A DNA stretch of 64,000 nucleotides from Nitrospira sp. (GCA_024760545.1 CP060501.1:1959501-2023500), one strand, 5' to 3'; shown: positions 8,357-17,150, numbered from the stretch's first letter. The notes: generated by a model not told the origin, from the sequence alone. Numbers and translations are program-made.

Positions 8357-10180
8357 TCATTCGACGGAACTTCCCACACCAAACAACAAAAGATCATGTT
8401 TTGCATCGCGGATAGATAAGCCACTATATTTCCCGTCCGGTCTGCTTTTGAGAAATTCATCCCATAAGGATCGGACCATATCCCATTTCGGCTGGGTAGG
8501 ATTCTCTTGTTGGACGTCGAGTGAAGAAAGAGTCTTGGTCATGAAATCTCCGAGCTCCTCCAAAACTGTTTCGTAGCTTCGATCGATTCGTTTCAGCCGT
8601 TCCGAAGTTATTTGACAGAACTTTTGAGGAACGTCACTAATCATCTCGTATGCTCGACTTAGTTCCACTTCTTTAACTAGACCGCCAAATATGATGCTCG
8701 TGTAATCTATTCGACCTGCGAGATCACCGAGTTCCACCCACACTTCCTCCGCCTTACTTAACATTGCACGTGCGTTCGGATATGCTGCGACAATATAGAC
8801 ATCACTCCCGGCCTGCACCCCCCGAATGGAAAACACACGTTTCCCTTTATCGCTTATTGAACGTATCTGGGTTATGCCTCCTTGATTCACAGAGAAAACC
8901 CAGCTTGTTGGGGTAAATACATCTGAACCAACAGCGCTCCCTGAGAAAGAAAATGCTCTTAGCTGTTTACTGTTCTCCGGTGCGGGGAATTTCTGAATCT
9001 TCAAAAAATGTTTAGACCCTTGAAAGTATAACCCGAAGAATTTTGTAATGGCTGCCCAACGGGTGCTCTTCTCTTCTCCTGTTATCCAGGTAGGTTCGTA
9101 CGCATAAAGATCAGCGGCGGCCTTTAAATCAAAGATCTCTTTCTCGCGTTCAGCTGTTTCCCTGACACCAAACAAGTAGTCCGCGACTTCCGGGAGTGAG
9201 ATTGGAGTTGAGTTTTCACACGATTTTCGGGAGATAAACGGCAATGGCGGTCCATTAGTTTGGGTATCGACAAAAGGCATGGGAAGGTTCTTAAGTATTG
9301 CGCTATGCGAAAGAATCGTCGAGAGTGGAACCGCAATACTGATTGAATTGGGGTCATCCGGCTTAAACCCACCTTGTATATGTAAGGCGACGGGGAGTAA
9401 CGTTTCCTCGTCAAACATTATTGCTCCTGAACTACCTTGCTCTGTGAAACAGCGATGCCCCCATCTATTTGTTAAAGTAGGGTCGTTGTAGCCTTCACCC
9501 TGTGGATTTACTCCAATACATCTAGCTCGGGTAAGTCGTTGCGGTCTCCTTGCCGGATGATGAACTATGAATAGGCTTTGTTTGTCCATTGGTTCTCGAG
9601 CGGATCGGAGATTGAGGTATTCTCCGATTTGTATCGTCTGCCCTTTTTTTACTTCGAGCAGAGCATAGTCAAGAGCCTCATCTTCTTCGATAGGAGTTTC
9701 GCTAAGATAGTAAGCGCCGCCAGCTACATCTTGGGACCTATAGTAATTGACAGAGGCCAGAATTTTGACTGGATTCCACTCTGAATATTCCCTCAGGCAA
9801 TGACGCGCAGTAATAATAAGGGAGGGAGATACAACAGTCCCGGTACAGGTTCCCACCCTTGTGTGGTGCTCTTTATTCTCAAAGGATATTCCAATAAAAA
9901 CAACTGTTCGGCCAATGCGGCGGAACCGAGACGATTCATTTAGGGTAGTCAGCGATTCATAATAATCCGTTGCCAAGGAGGGAATAGACGACGAAATCCC
10001 ATCAGTGCTTATCTCAGCCTCTGACAATAACGGATCTTCCGAGCCATCCACATAAGGAGGGATTTCCCGCTGTTCCGCCATAGTCATTAGCGGATAGAGC
10101 AGAAAACAACATATCGTTGCGGCTGTCAGGCTAACCGATGGGACGATATGGACCCACTTACTTCGCACTGGGTTGACCAC
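8357..10180 (-). CDS. Exported trypsin-like serine protease (S1 fold)
   Basis: A 607-aa protein with an N-terminal signal or anchor (SVSLTAATICCFLLYPLMTMA). The protease domain spans about 85-290. The catalytic triad is visible as H127 (IITARHCL), D171 (EALDYALLEVK) and S251 (EQGSSGAIMF), in the order of trypsin and V8-type enzymes. The C-terminal 300 residues are of unknown function. The start overlaps the end of the lipoprotein gene by 23 bases, suggesting translational coupling. It lies 58 bases upstream of the RiPP precursor on the same strand. It may act as leader peptidase or as an extracytoplasmic protease; neither is shown by the sequence. Confidence 0.75.
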   Translation of the reverse strand: MVNPVRSKWVHIVPSVSLTAATICCFLLYPLMTMAEQREIPPYVDGSEDPLLSEAEISTDGISSSIPSLATDYYESLTTLNESSRFRRIGRTVVFIGISFENKEHHTRVGTCTGTVVSPSLIITARHCLREYSEWNPVKILASVNYYRSQDVAGGAYYLSETPIEEDEALDYALLEVKKGQTIQIGEYLNLRSAREPMDKQSLFIVHHPARRPQRLTRARCIGVNPQGEGYNDPTLTNRWGHRCFTEQGSSGAIMFDEETLLPVALHIQGGFKPDDPNSISIAVPLSTILSHSAILKNLPMPFVDTQTNGPPLPFISRKSCENSTPISLPEVADYLFGVRETAEREKEIFDLKAAADLYAYEPTWITGEEKSTRWAAITKFFGLYFQGSKHFLKIQKFPAPENSKQLRAFSFSGSAVGSDVFTPTSWVFSVNQGGITQIRSISDKGKRVFSIRGVQAGSDVYIVAAYPNARAMLSKAEEVWVELGDLAGRIDYTSIIFGGLVKEVELSRAYEMISDVPQKFCQITSERLKRIDRSYETVLEELGDFMTKTLSSLDVQQENPTQPKWDMVRSLWDEFLKSRPDGKYSGLSIRDAKHDLLLFGVGSSVE

Positions 10181-11114
10181 TAGTATCTTCTCCTATACGC
10201 CCTATCAATCCAATTAAGACATCTTGTGCCTTTGGCAGGGCGCTTCTGACCACACTTGTTGTGAAATTCCAGAGATCTGTCGGATCACTTTCTTCCACAA
10301 TAGTAACTATCAATGAAAAAGGCGCTAACGTACTATTTTTTCGGAGATCAGGCATGGTTGCCGTAGGTACCTCACTGGGAGGAATTGAATACCATAGTGT
10401 ATCGCTGCGAGATATCTGAGTTTTGTCTCTTTTCCCAGGAATTGCAAAATCAATAAACTGAACGGAGGATATTCCGAGGGGATCCTGTAGTGCCGTTTCA
10501 ACAGAAATCGCAGGCTTCACCAGTGCCAATCTTACGGTAATAGTTTTCCTGTCTTTTCCTCGCTTGGCCAAAGCATCATTAACTTCTAGGTAGATGGGCG
10601 AAATCTTGAAATGCTTATTATCGCCAGCTAGGTCGAGCGTTCCTTCAAAAATAAATGATGGTCTTGAGCGAAGCCCAAACACCTCCAACCGAGCCTGGTC
10701 CCAGCCTCCCACGATTGGTGTATCCTTTTGAACAGCTCCAAAATTGCCGCGAACGACAGTAATGCATCGATAGTTTGGCTCCAGCAAAACTGTATCTCCT
10801 GTCCTCTCAGCAACCTTAAAAAACTCCCCGGAAAAAACTGCTGAATAGGAAGCGACATGCTCATCCTTTATCTTATCCAGTCGCTTCTGAATTAAGGAGA
10901 ATCCTGACTTGACGGCTTCCTTACCGAGTTCAACAACTAGAGGAACAAGAATAACTGGAAATGCTTCTGTTGTAGCCTTGCAAGTTGGACTCATAAAGAT
11001 ACTTGTAGTTGGGGAATCCTGTATAAGCATAGGACTGGCTGGACCCGATACGTTCTGCATGCAGCCTGATAAAGTGAACACCAAACAAAATAGATAGATT
11101 GATTTATTTCTCAT
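10158..11114 (-). CDS. Lipoprotein of unknown function
   Basis: A 318-aa protein with a lipoprotein signal peptide: MRNKSIYLFCLVFTLSGC, lipobox LSGC with C18 as the lipidated residue. The rest is soluble, with a long helical stretch (GKEAVKSGFSLIQKRLDKIKDEH) and beta-rich C-terminal parts. It is placed between two exported serine proteases, 9 bases after the second protease and overlapping the first, so the three genes are almost certainly one transcript. It could be an anchoring or inhibitor partner of the proteases. No family is recognised. Confidence 0.7.
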   Translation of the reverse strand: MRNKSIYLFCLVFTLSGCMQNVSGPASPMLIQDSPTTSIFMSPTCKATTEAFPVILVPLVVELGKEAVKSGFSLIQKRLDKIKDEHVASYSAVFSGEFFKVAERTGDTVLLEPNYRCITVVRGNFGAVQKDTPIVGGWDQARLEVFGLRSRPSFIFEGTLDLAGDNKHFKISPIYLEVNDALAKRGKDRKTITVRLALVKPAISVETALQDPLGISSVQFIDFAIPGKRDKTQISRSDTLWYSIPPSEVPTATMPDLRKNSTLAPFSLIVTIVEESDPTDLWNFTTSVVRSALPKAQDVLIGLIGRIGEDTSGQPSAK

Positions 11115-11123
11115 ATAGTCTCC

Positions 11124-12242
11124 TCATCGATCATGGTGTTCCATCAAAGTGATCATTTCCGAAGTCAGTGCAATTCCTCCGTTCCCCATGGCAAGCACTT
11201 TTTCGGGAAGAGGGCAGTCGTACCGAGAGGCTTTGTCGTTCATATTGGTGGCCGTCCTCGTGTGGATACCAAGTAGTACAATAGCCCCGTTTTGTGTATA
11301 GCGAAAAATTGGTGCTCCGCTAACCTTCCGCTCAGTTTGGCAACCATGATAGATACAGGCGCCAATCAGACGAGCAATGACGCAAGTTGGGCTATTGTCC
11401 CAGCGGAGTGCATGTGCCCATTGTCCTGGGTCATCAATTGCTTCCAAACCCTGCTGCGCTAGCTTTTGCTCTTCGAACTGAAGTGTTAGGACACTAACTC
11501 CGGGGATAATAACCTTGTCAAGTTCATTAGGAATAGCGAATGCTATAGGGTGGAAAGGAATGTCGATTTTGTCCGTCTCGACAAGGACATAATCAAATTG
11601 TTGGCGATGGTTCCTCTTGGATCCGTTTCGATGCTCAGGGTTTGAATAGTAGGAATTTTCGATAACGGTCTTTGGGGTAATTGGGAGGCTTGGTGCCGAC
11701 GCAAGGTAAAATCTTGCATATTCCCTAACATTCGTGTCGCTTATGTTTCCAGCCTCATCCATCAGACCATGGCTGTCGAAACAGTGACGTGCTGTCATTA
11801 AGATATTCAGACCTATGCGAACAACGGTACATTCTATTTTCTCGATCCCGAATAATTGAATCTTCATTACGCCCACGACTCGAATTAAGTTGTCACGCAT
11901 CGCAAAAAGAGACGGATGACCTATGGGTGAAAGACATTCTGAAACGTAGGACCCAACTTCCGTTTCAGTTATTTCTTGGCTTAGTGAGCGCATTAACTTG
12001 GAAAGTGCTGTACAAGAGCGAAAGTTCTCAGCCGATAGCCTAAGCTCAGCATAATGCAATGGCTCATCGCTCTTGGGTGAGGGTACGTTTGTCCTTAGGA
12101 ACTCCAAATACTCCACTATCGGGACGGCCTGTTCGTTTTCTTTGATCATTTGCTTTAGTACATCATCCTCGGCAAGGACATACCCATAGGCACTCAAAAC
12201 GATAAGGACGAGCATGGTTGAGAAGCAGATTCGTAATGCCAT
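11124..12242 (-). CDS. Exported trypsin-like serine protease
   Basis: A 372-aa protein starting at an internal ATG (12242), chosen because GGAGAC lies 8-13 bases upstream and the new N-terminus (MALRICFSTMLVLIVLSAYGYVLA) is a clean signal peptide. A longer frame to 12371 exists. Triad residues by motif are H153 (MTARHCF), D217 (QFDYVLVET) and S308 (KVSGAPIF), the last in a VSG rather than the usual GDSG context. It is the first gene of the protease-lipoprotein-protease set that precedes the RiPP precursor. Substrate unknown. Confidence 0.7.
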   Translation of the reverse strand: MALRICFSTMLVLIVLSAYGYVLAEDDVLKQMIKENEQAVPIVEYLEFLRTNVPSPKSDEPLHYAELRLSAENFRSCTALSKLMRSLSQEITETEVGSYVSECLSPIGHPSLFAMRDNLIRVVGVMKIQLFGIEKIECTVVRIGLNILMTARHCFDSHGLMDEAGNISDTNVREYARFYLASAPSLPITPKTVIENSYYSNPEHRNGSKRNHRQQFDYVLVETDKIDIPFHPIAFAIPNELDKVIIPGVSVLTLQFEEQKLAQQGLEAIDDPGQWAHALRWDNSPTCVIARLIGACIYHGCQTERKVSGAPIFRYTQNGAIVLLGIHTRTATNMNDKASRYDCPLPEKVLAMGNGGIALTSEMITLMEHHDR

Positions 12243-12364
12243 GAAATTAGTCTCCGTATAATCAACTCGTCTGAAACTCCTTGCTTCGGATGGGGGCTTA
12301 CCAAGAAGTAGCTTTGCTGTCCCATCTAATCTTAGAAAGGCGTTGCTTGACGAATGACTTTTGC

Positions 12365-12450
12365 ATAGCACTCGCCCGCTAACCGCATGTTTAACGGGCT
12401 GACAGTAGCCTGGCGATGGTGGGGCTGGATGTACGTTGGCAGCTGGTGAC
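12365..12450. repeat. Diverged direct repeat, copy 1
   Basis: Shares with 12768-12850 the order ATAGCA...ACCGCATGTT.AACG.GCTG...GCCTGG.GAT.GTGG..GC...GGCA.CTGG. By eye roughly three quarters of positions agree. It does not encode a recognisable protein, so it is more likely the decayed end of a mobile element. Confidence 0.5.
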
Positions 12451-12767
12451 CAGGTCCTCTAACATCGCCCTCGACCATTCAGAACAAGTTTCATCGTGGG
12501 TTCCATTGAGCCCTTTCGACTTCTGACACTATCCGAATCTTAAGTGAGGTATGACACTAGATCTTTAAGCTTTAGTGGGATAATAGCGTCGAAGCAAAAC
12601 CTAAGATATGACTCATTCGTCTAGGGCTATTTAGTTCCATTAAAATAGGTGCACAAGGCCCTAGCCACTAGAATCCTAAGAGCAGTGTCCTTCGGGACAA
12701 TGGTAAGCTCCACTGCCCCACCTAATTTTGGACAGGTCGTATCTTGTTTGCGACTAACCACGCCGAA

Positions 12768-12850
12768 TAGCATCCGGCCGGGGACCGCATGTTCAACGCG
12801 CTGTGGTGAGCCTGGTGATTGTGGTGCAAGATCCACGCTGGCATCTGGCG
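12768..12850. repeat. Diverged direct repeat, copy 2
   Basis: Second copy of the block at 12365-12450, in the same orientation and about 400 bases away. It has several substitutions and short gaps. Confidence 0.5.
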
Positions 12851-13380
12851 CGGTCAGCATGCAGTTTTTTGAGCCAGCGGAGGGTACTGAGTCTGAACGA
12901 AAAGATGGCGTGAAGAAAACGGTCCGGCCAACGAGTGTGTGCTAATTCTCGTGTCTCAACAGAGGGGTTCACCCCACAAACCTGTGCTAAATTTGTGCTA
13001 AAAATCTTCAGAACCGGCAGAATTCCTGTAATCCCACAGAATCAGTAGAAACCCAACAATGCCTCAATTTATAAGATAAAATGGGGAAACCATCGCAAAA
13101 CCAAGCCATTGCTGTTATTGAACCTTTCGAACTTTTAAGGCGAGGGCCTTCATCCCCCTCTGTGTATCGTTGAGATAGTTCTGGTCGCCAACGGCGATAG
13201 CCGACCGGCTCACACCTGCGAGGCGCATCGCTCGCGCCAGTATCCTGTCACTCTCGCTGCGTGTCCCTCTCCGGCAAGCCGGTTCCGGCCTCTGCCTGCC
13301 GTTTCCTCTGTGAACTGTGCGGTGCCTCTCCTCCTCCCGTGAGAGAGTCACCTGCAGTTCAACAATAAGGAGGAAACACC

Positions 13381-13626
13381 ATGGCGACCAACAACTCATC
13401 CAAACGACCGGCAACCACGCTGCGATGTGGGAACATCAAAGCGACGATCTGGCAGAACGTCAGCGAGAACGGACCGTTCTTCGCAACGACCTTCTCCCGG
13501 CCGTTTAAGGACCAATCTGGTGCATGGCGCAATGGCACTTCATTTGGTCTTAACGACCTTGAGGCGCTCATGAATGTCGCCTTTGAGGCCAAAGAGTGGA
13601 TCGCCGCTCATGTCTTAAAGCGCTGA
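13381..13626 (+). CDS. Small conserved hypothetical protein
   Basis: An 81-aa protein with a strong ribosome binding site (AAGGAGGAAACACC before the ATG). The pattern LRCGNIKATIWQNVSENGPFFATTFSRPFKDQSGAWRNGTSFGLNDLEALMNVAFEAKEWI matches a small family often seen on integrative elements and plasmids: 'GNIxATIWxN...GxFxxxTxxRxYKD..GW..t.SfgxdDL'. Its function is unknown to me. It is a single-gene unit followed by a likely terminator and flanked by non-coding, repeat-bearing DNA, consistent with an island passenger gene. Confidence 0.7.
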   Translation: MATNNSSKRPATTLRCGNIKATIWQNVSENGPFFATTFSRPFKDQSGAWRNGTSFGLNDLEALMNVAFEAKEWIAAHVLKR

Positions 13627-13637
13627 GCGGTTTCCTG

Positions 13638-13665
13638 GGAAGCCTCCGGCCCCCTGGGGGCTTCC
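13638..13665 (+). terminator. Hairpin after the small hypothetical gene
   Basis: GGAAGCC (13638-13644) pairs with GGCTTCC (13659-13665) across a GC-rich loop, 12 bases after the stop codon. The T-run is weak (CTTCCTTC), so efficiency is uncertain. Confidence 0.5.
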
Positions 13666-13974
13666 TTCACCTAGTGAGATCGAGGCTCAGTTAGTCGAAC
13701 AGAGAAATATAACCAACTTGCTCCGCTGGTTTATCGTTATTGGGTACCGATCGGTCGGTGAAGGGCGACACGGGTAGAGCGTCATTCCGGTCGGATGCGG
13801 CCAACGTACTGCTATGAACCAGATAGCGGCCGCCCGTCATCGAAGGCTCAGTGCGCACTGTCGCCTACAGCCGACGCTGCGGTAAATGGGGGTACGGATC
13901 TTTCAACTGATGTGTTTCTTGAAAAACTGTAGCCGGTCGTTGCAGCGTAAATGCCGTCGTTCGAATGTCTCAGT

Positions 13975-14030
13975 TCGGCCACTTGGCGACAGTCGCTACG
14001 GCACACTCCGGGCTGGAAAGCGGTCGTTCA
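13975..14030. repeat. Degenerate intergenic repeat, copy A
   Basis: Contains TTCGGCCACTTGGCGACAG, then TCGCTACGGCAC, then CTGGAAAGCGGTCGTTCAT. Close matches occur near 18650-18705, and looser ones near 16515-16555 and 20688-20745. The motif style (nGGCCA...GAAAGCGGTCnTTCA) resembles short imperfect repeats seen between island and cassette genes. Confidence 0.5.
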
Positions 14031-14446
14031 TAACTACGCCCCCGTCCGGTGTTTCCGTGGGCTGACTGCACACCGTGAAAGACCCACTCCCCGGTCAGGC
14101 GTGCCCTTTCCCGGAGATGACCTGGAGTCTCGCCGTCAGAAGCCGGCACAGGCTGCATGCCCTCATGTGCCCGCGCACCTCGTATGACCAGTTCCGACCT
14201 CTCCGGCGGGACGTTAGCGCGAACCAAGCTACCTCCTGTCCTCGCGGCTACGACGTACAATGCGAACAACCAACAATCGGCATTCGGCGCGAGCACCAGC
14301 AATTACAAGTACAGGAGGACCCTCCAAGAAAGCAGGCCGATATGTAGTAAAGCATAGCAGATGGCAGGAATCAGCGAGGCAAGACCGCAGCAAATGCGCC
14401 TATCTCTCGTACGGTCGTCCCCGCTGCCCAAGGCCTCGAGCTATGC

Positions 14447-15241
14447 TTACCGCGAAAAAATCTCCAGCATTTCATCCAGCGAATGGATGGTGCCCAGCAG
14501 CGTCGGGCTTCCGAACTGTTTGTTGTGGCGGTTCTCATTGACCCGCTCCAGCCCGATAACCAGGTTGTTGAAATCGTCCAGCTTGGCGGTCTCGAAATAC
14601 GTGATGAAGTCGAGGTCGTCTAGCCCGCTCGAGTGATAGAGCTTGCGCTTGACCGTCTTGAGGTAGGTAACAGTAGCGTCCGCGTGCTCTTTCATCATAG
14701 TGCCCCGTCCGTCCTGTGCCGTGATCCACCATCCCGCGTCCTTTCGGATCGGTACGACGATCACATAGGACTTAGGACCGGGATCAGGCGGGGTCTTCAT
14801 CGCCTCTTTCAGCTCGTCGGGAAAGGCCGACACATAATTGGCCATTTTGGTAATGCCGTTAAACGTATCGGTGTTTTGTAGATACTTCCCGAACGTTGTC
14901 CCCATCAGGTCCACGAGGAAGTTCTGGTTGTTCAGCATTTCCATAGAATGAACGCGGATAAAGAAGTCTGCTTTCTCGGAAAGCCCACGAAGGAGATAGG
15001 TATCAGCCGTGACGGTGTCGGCATGCTTCTGAAAGATGACCTTCACTTCAGCAGCGGCCGAACCTCTCACCGCCTTGTCCAGCTTCCACCAGTCTCCATC
15101 TACCTTGAACACTGCGAAACTCCCATAGACGCCAGGATCTTTGAGCAGCTTCTCTCGATCTGCTGCCGCCTGGGCTGTATCCGCACAAGACCAAGCCAGC
15201 AGCCCGACCATGACAACTGTGAGAATACTCCTATTCTTCAT
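14447..15241 (-). CDS. cld: Chlorite dismutase, periplasmic
   Basis: Haem b enzyme converting chlorite to chloride and O2. The 264-aa protein has a signal peptide (ILTVVMVGLLAWSCADTAQA) followed by ADREKLLKDPGVYGSF, very like the mature N-terminus of the Nitrospira enzyme. The proximal haem ligand is H186 (MMKEHADAT) and the distal arginine is R199 (KTVKRKLYHSSGLDDLDFITYFET), 13 residues apart as in known long-chain Clds. Start at ATG 15241, with AAGGAGG just upstream; a longer frame to 15262 is less likely. It lies 76 bases downstream of an ECF sigma/anti-sigma pair on the same strand, suggesting regulation or co-transfer. It is a characteristic Nitrospira gene. Confidence 0.93.
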   Translation of the reverse strand: MKNRSILTVVMVGLLAWSCADTAQAAADREKLLKDPGVYGSFAVFKVDGDWWKLDKAVRGSAAAEVKVIFQKHADTVTADTYLLRGLSEKADFFIRVHSMEMLNNQNFLVDLMGTTFGKYLQNTDTFNGITKMANYVSAFPDELKEAMKTPPDPGPKSYVIVVPIRKDAGWWITAQDGRGTMMKEHADATVTYLKTVKRKLYHSSGLDDLDFITYFETAKLDDFNNLVIGLERVNENRHNKQFGSPTLLGTIHSLDEMLEIFSR

Positions 15242-15317
15242 TGATTCCTCCTTTATGGCCAAACGTAGACCATAGTTCTATAAGCTACAGTCTTCCAATG
15301 TTCGATTTCGTTACACG

Positions 15318-15608
15318 CTAAGTTTGCGATCGGGATTTCCAGGTCCGGAATCGCTGAAGGAGTTCATCGCGGACAGCTGGCGGGATAGGTTCCATCGGCA
15401 GTGTGCCGAAGGTGCGGAGCATTAGCCGCATCTGTCGAAGGTACCGTCGGCAACCCCGGCAAAAGCCTAGGTGCATCTGGAACCGTATCCGCTCCACGAA
15501 GCCCAGGTTGCCTTCGAGGTAGTCAGTGATGGCTTCGGTCACTGCCTTACAGGTTAGCTGCCCCGCCAGGCAGTCGATCATGCGGTTCTTGAGGTTGTCG
15601 TGGATCAT
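15318..15608 (-). CDS. Anti-sigma factor, zf-HC2 type
   Basis: A 96-aa soluble protein with the zinc-binding anti-sigma signature H46xxxC50xxC53 (HLGFCRGC) preceded by the usual ITDYLEGNL segment. Proteins of this type bind and inhibit the partner ECF sigma factor, often responding to redox state or metal. There is no membrane helix, so the signal is probably sensed in the cytoplasm. Its ATG overlaps the sigma-factor stop (ATGA), so the two are translationally coupled. It lies upstream of chlorite dismutase. Confidence 0.82.
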   Translation of the reverse strand: MIHDNLKNRMIDCLAGQLTCKAVTEAITDYLEGNLGFVERIRFQMHLGFCRGCRRYLRQMRLMLRTFGTLPMEPIPPAVRDELLQRFRTWKSRSQT

Positions 15609-16321
15609 ATCTGCGAGTCACCTGTTTCGAGATACTTCTCTAGGGCACGTCGGACCTGGGACCGCGCACGGTGGAGCAGCACTCGCTGATTTGTCTCACC
15701 GATCGACAGAATGTTACAGACTTCCACTGCGTTTAACCCCTCCACGTCTCGTAGCGTGATGACCTGCTGCTGTATCGGGGGAAGGGCATTAATGGCCTTC
15801 TCGATCTGCGCAAGCCCTTCTTTGGATAAAAAGAGTCTTTCAGGAGTCTCATCATCCCAATAGCGGGGGAGAGAATTCCAATGATCGACCCAATATCCTG
15901 AAGTATGAAATCGAGAGGGGTCCACGGCTGGGGCCTCGGGCTCTTCCGTCGAATGTCCTAGAGGTGAGAACGGGGCATTTCGGCGTTCTCGCACGCCCCT
16001 GGTCTTTGCCTGATTGGTTAGGATTCGGAAAATCCATGTCTTGAGGGATGAACGTCCCTCAAATCGACCGATGCCTTCTAGTACACCGATCCACGTTTCC
16101 TGGACCACCTCCTCCGCCACTGCAGGACTAGAGACAAAGGTCATTGCAAGACGAAGGAGCGAGGCATGGTAGTGGTCTATCAGCTGGGCAAAGGCTGTTT
16201 CGTCGCCTCTGCGAAGAGCTTGGAGTAAGGTTACGTCTTCCAAAAGAAAGCCCGGCTCTACCTTTGTCTCCCCAACACCATCTCGGCATCTTTCGCCGTG
16301 AGACCGGCAATCCCACCGCAA
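15605..16321 (-). CDS. ECF RNA polymerase sigma factor (RpoE-like)
   Basis: A sigma-70 family ECF factor. Region 2 runs FAQLIDHYHASLLRLAMTFVSSPAVAEEVVQETWIGVLEGIGRFEGRSSLKTWIFRILTN, and region 4 runs INALPPIQQQVITLRDVEGLNAVEVCNILSIGETNQRVLLHRARSQVRRALE. The linker between them (about 60 residues) is longer than usual. The listed start is a TTG; the first 25 residues do not look like sigma sequence, and another TTG near 16243 would begin at the conserved LEDVTLLQALRRGDE. The cognate anti-sigma gene follows with a 4-base overlap. Probable targets include its own operon and perhaps cld. Confidence 0.85.
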   Translation of the reverse strand: MRWDCRSHGERCRDGVGETKVEPGFLLEDVTLLQALRRGDETAFAQLIDHYHASLLRLAMTFVSSPAVAEEVVQETWIGVLEGIGRFEGRSSLKTWIFRILTNQAKTRGVRERRNAPFSPLGHSTEEPEAPAVDPSRFHTSGYWVDHWNSLPRYWDDETPERLFLSKEGLAQIEKAINALPPIQQQVITLRDVEGLNAVEVCNILSIGETNQRVLLHRARSQVRRALEKYLETGDSQI

Positions 16322-16514
16322 AGGACCAAACCATTTGTATTTGGAACAAAATTAGCATAAGTCAAATTCCATGAGAAATCGACCGACTTTGTGCTGGCAT
16401 TTCAGATGGAGATTTTGACAGGGGTGTAGTGGGGATTTTTTGGAAGCTGACGCCCCTGGGATCCCGGTGGGGCCGTCATTCGATTGAACTACCGGATAGC
16501 CGTCGGTCGTGGAC

Positions 16515-16555
16515 GTCGGCTGTGGGTCGAGGGCTGCCATCGGCCAAGTGCGGAA
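16515..16555. repeat. Degenerate intergenic repeat, copy B
   Basis: TGTGGGTCGAGGGCTGCCAT followed by CGGCCAAGTGCGG. It matches TTTGGGTCGAGGACTGCCAT CGGCCACTGTGCG at 18635-18667 with few changes. The two copies bracket the attC-linked cassette genes at 16606-18425. Confidence 0.5.
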
Positions 16556-16605
16556 TTTCGGCACCGAGATCGCCTCGCCGTAAAGCGGTCCTCAGCCCGG
16601 TCGCG

Positions 16606-17052
16606 TTACGGTGTAGTTCGGCCGCGCCGACGCTTGGGCGCACTTGGCGAGGTCAGCCAGGCCTTGACCTTGTCCCAACGGTCGATGAACTCCTCGGAGC
16701 GAACACTTGCAAGATAAACGATGCCACGCGTGGTGTACTGCTTGACCTTTTTGCGTGCCTCGTCTGAAGTCGCGATGAAATAGTCCGGCGGCACCGGAGC
16801 TTCGTTTAGGCATACGAACACGTAAACGATGCCCGGGATGACCTTATCCATCATCATAGGCCAACCGACGCTCTGACGCTTCGCGATTGCCTTCACCTGC
16901 ACATTGACCGTGCAACCGTCCCGCTCCGCGAACAGATCGATGGCCTTTGCGTTGCCGAGCGTCATTGCGACGGTGTAGCCGCGCCGATAGAGCTCGGCCG
17001 CGACGAAGTACTCGCCAGCAAGATGGCTGTTGATTCCGTTTGCTCGTGGCAT
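16606..17052 (-). CDS. PD-(D/E)XK nuclease-like protein in a gene cassette
   Basis: A 148-aa protein with a restriction-endonuclease-like fold signature: AGEYFVAAELYRRGYTVAMTLGNAKAIDLFAE...CTVNVQVKAIAK, where D39 and the Q52-V-K54 pair fit the catalytic D...(E/Q)xK core. A second half (YVFVCLNEAPVPPDYFIATSDEA) also recurs in this small family. It begins 17 bases after the R' box of an attC site, as expected for an integron cassette gene. Its GC content is higher than the region to the left. It may be a defence or repair nuclease. No attC is seen after its stop, so the cassette end is lost. Confidence 0.65.
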   Translation of the reverse strand: MPRANGINSHLAGEYFVAAELYRRGYTVAMTLGNAKAIDLFAERDGCTVNVQVKAIAKRQSVGWPMMMDKVIPGIVYVFVCLNEAPVPPDYFIATSDEARKKVKQYTTRGIVYLASVRSEEFIDRWDKVKAWLTSPSAPKRRRGRTTP

Positions 17053-17068
17053 GAACTCCCTGGTTTAA

Positions 17069-17146
17069 GCCTAACGTTCGACATGAGCGGCGTGGCGCGG
17101 CAAGCGAGGTCGACCGTGGCACGTCCGCTCGATGGAGGGGTTAGGC
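17069..17146 (-). repeat. Integron attC recombination site
   Basis: A 78-bp site with GCCTAAC at one end (17069-17075) and the exact complement GTTAGGC at the other (17140-17146), matching the attC outer boxes RYYYAAC and GTTRRRY. Inner partly paired segments are ACATGAGCGG (near 17081-17090) and CCGCTCGATGG (near 17125-17135), with the usual unpaired bases. It lies just after the TIR-gene stop (GGCG between) and 17 bases before the next gene start, in the orientation gene-attC-gene on the minus strand. No integron integrase is present in the window. Confidence 0.8.
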
Positions 17147-17150
17147 CGCC

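Larger units (their letters stand above)
12243..13380. other. Gene-poor spacer with duplicated block and IS-end remnant
   Basis: More than 1.1 kb without a supportable gene. It contains two diverged copies of one block (about 12365-12450 and 12768-12850, both with ACCGCATGTT...AACG...GCCTGG.GAT.GTGG). A piece near 12711-12740 (CCCCACCTAATTTTGGACAG) resembles an IS3-type terminal repeat. A direct repeat at about 12988-13008 reads TGTGCTAAATTTGTGCTAAA. These are signs of past insertions and deletions. Confidence 0.45.
13627..14446. other. Spacer with terminator and degenerate repeat
   Basis: About 820 bases with no supportable gene. It has the hairpin at 13638-13665 and one copy of the degenerate intergenic repeat at 13975-14030. 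The open frames here have skewed composition and no ribosome binding site. Confidence 0.45.
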
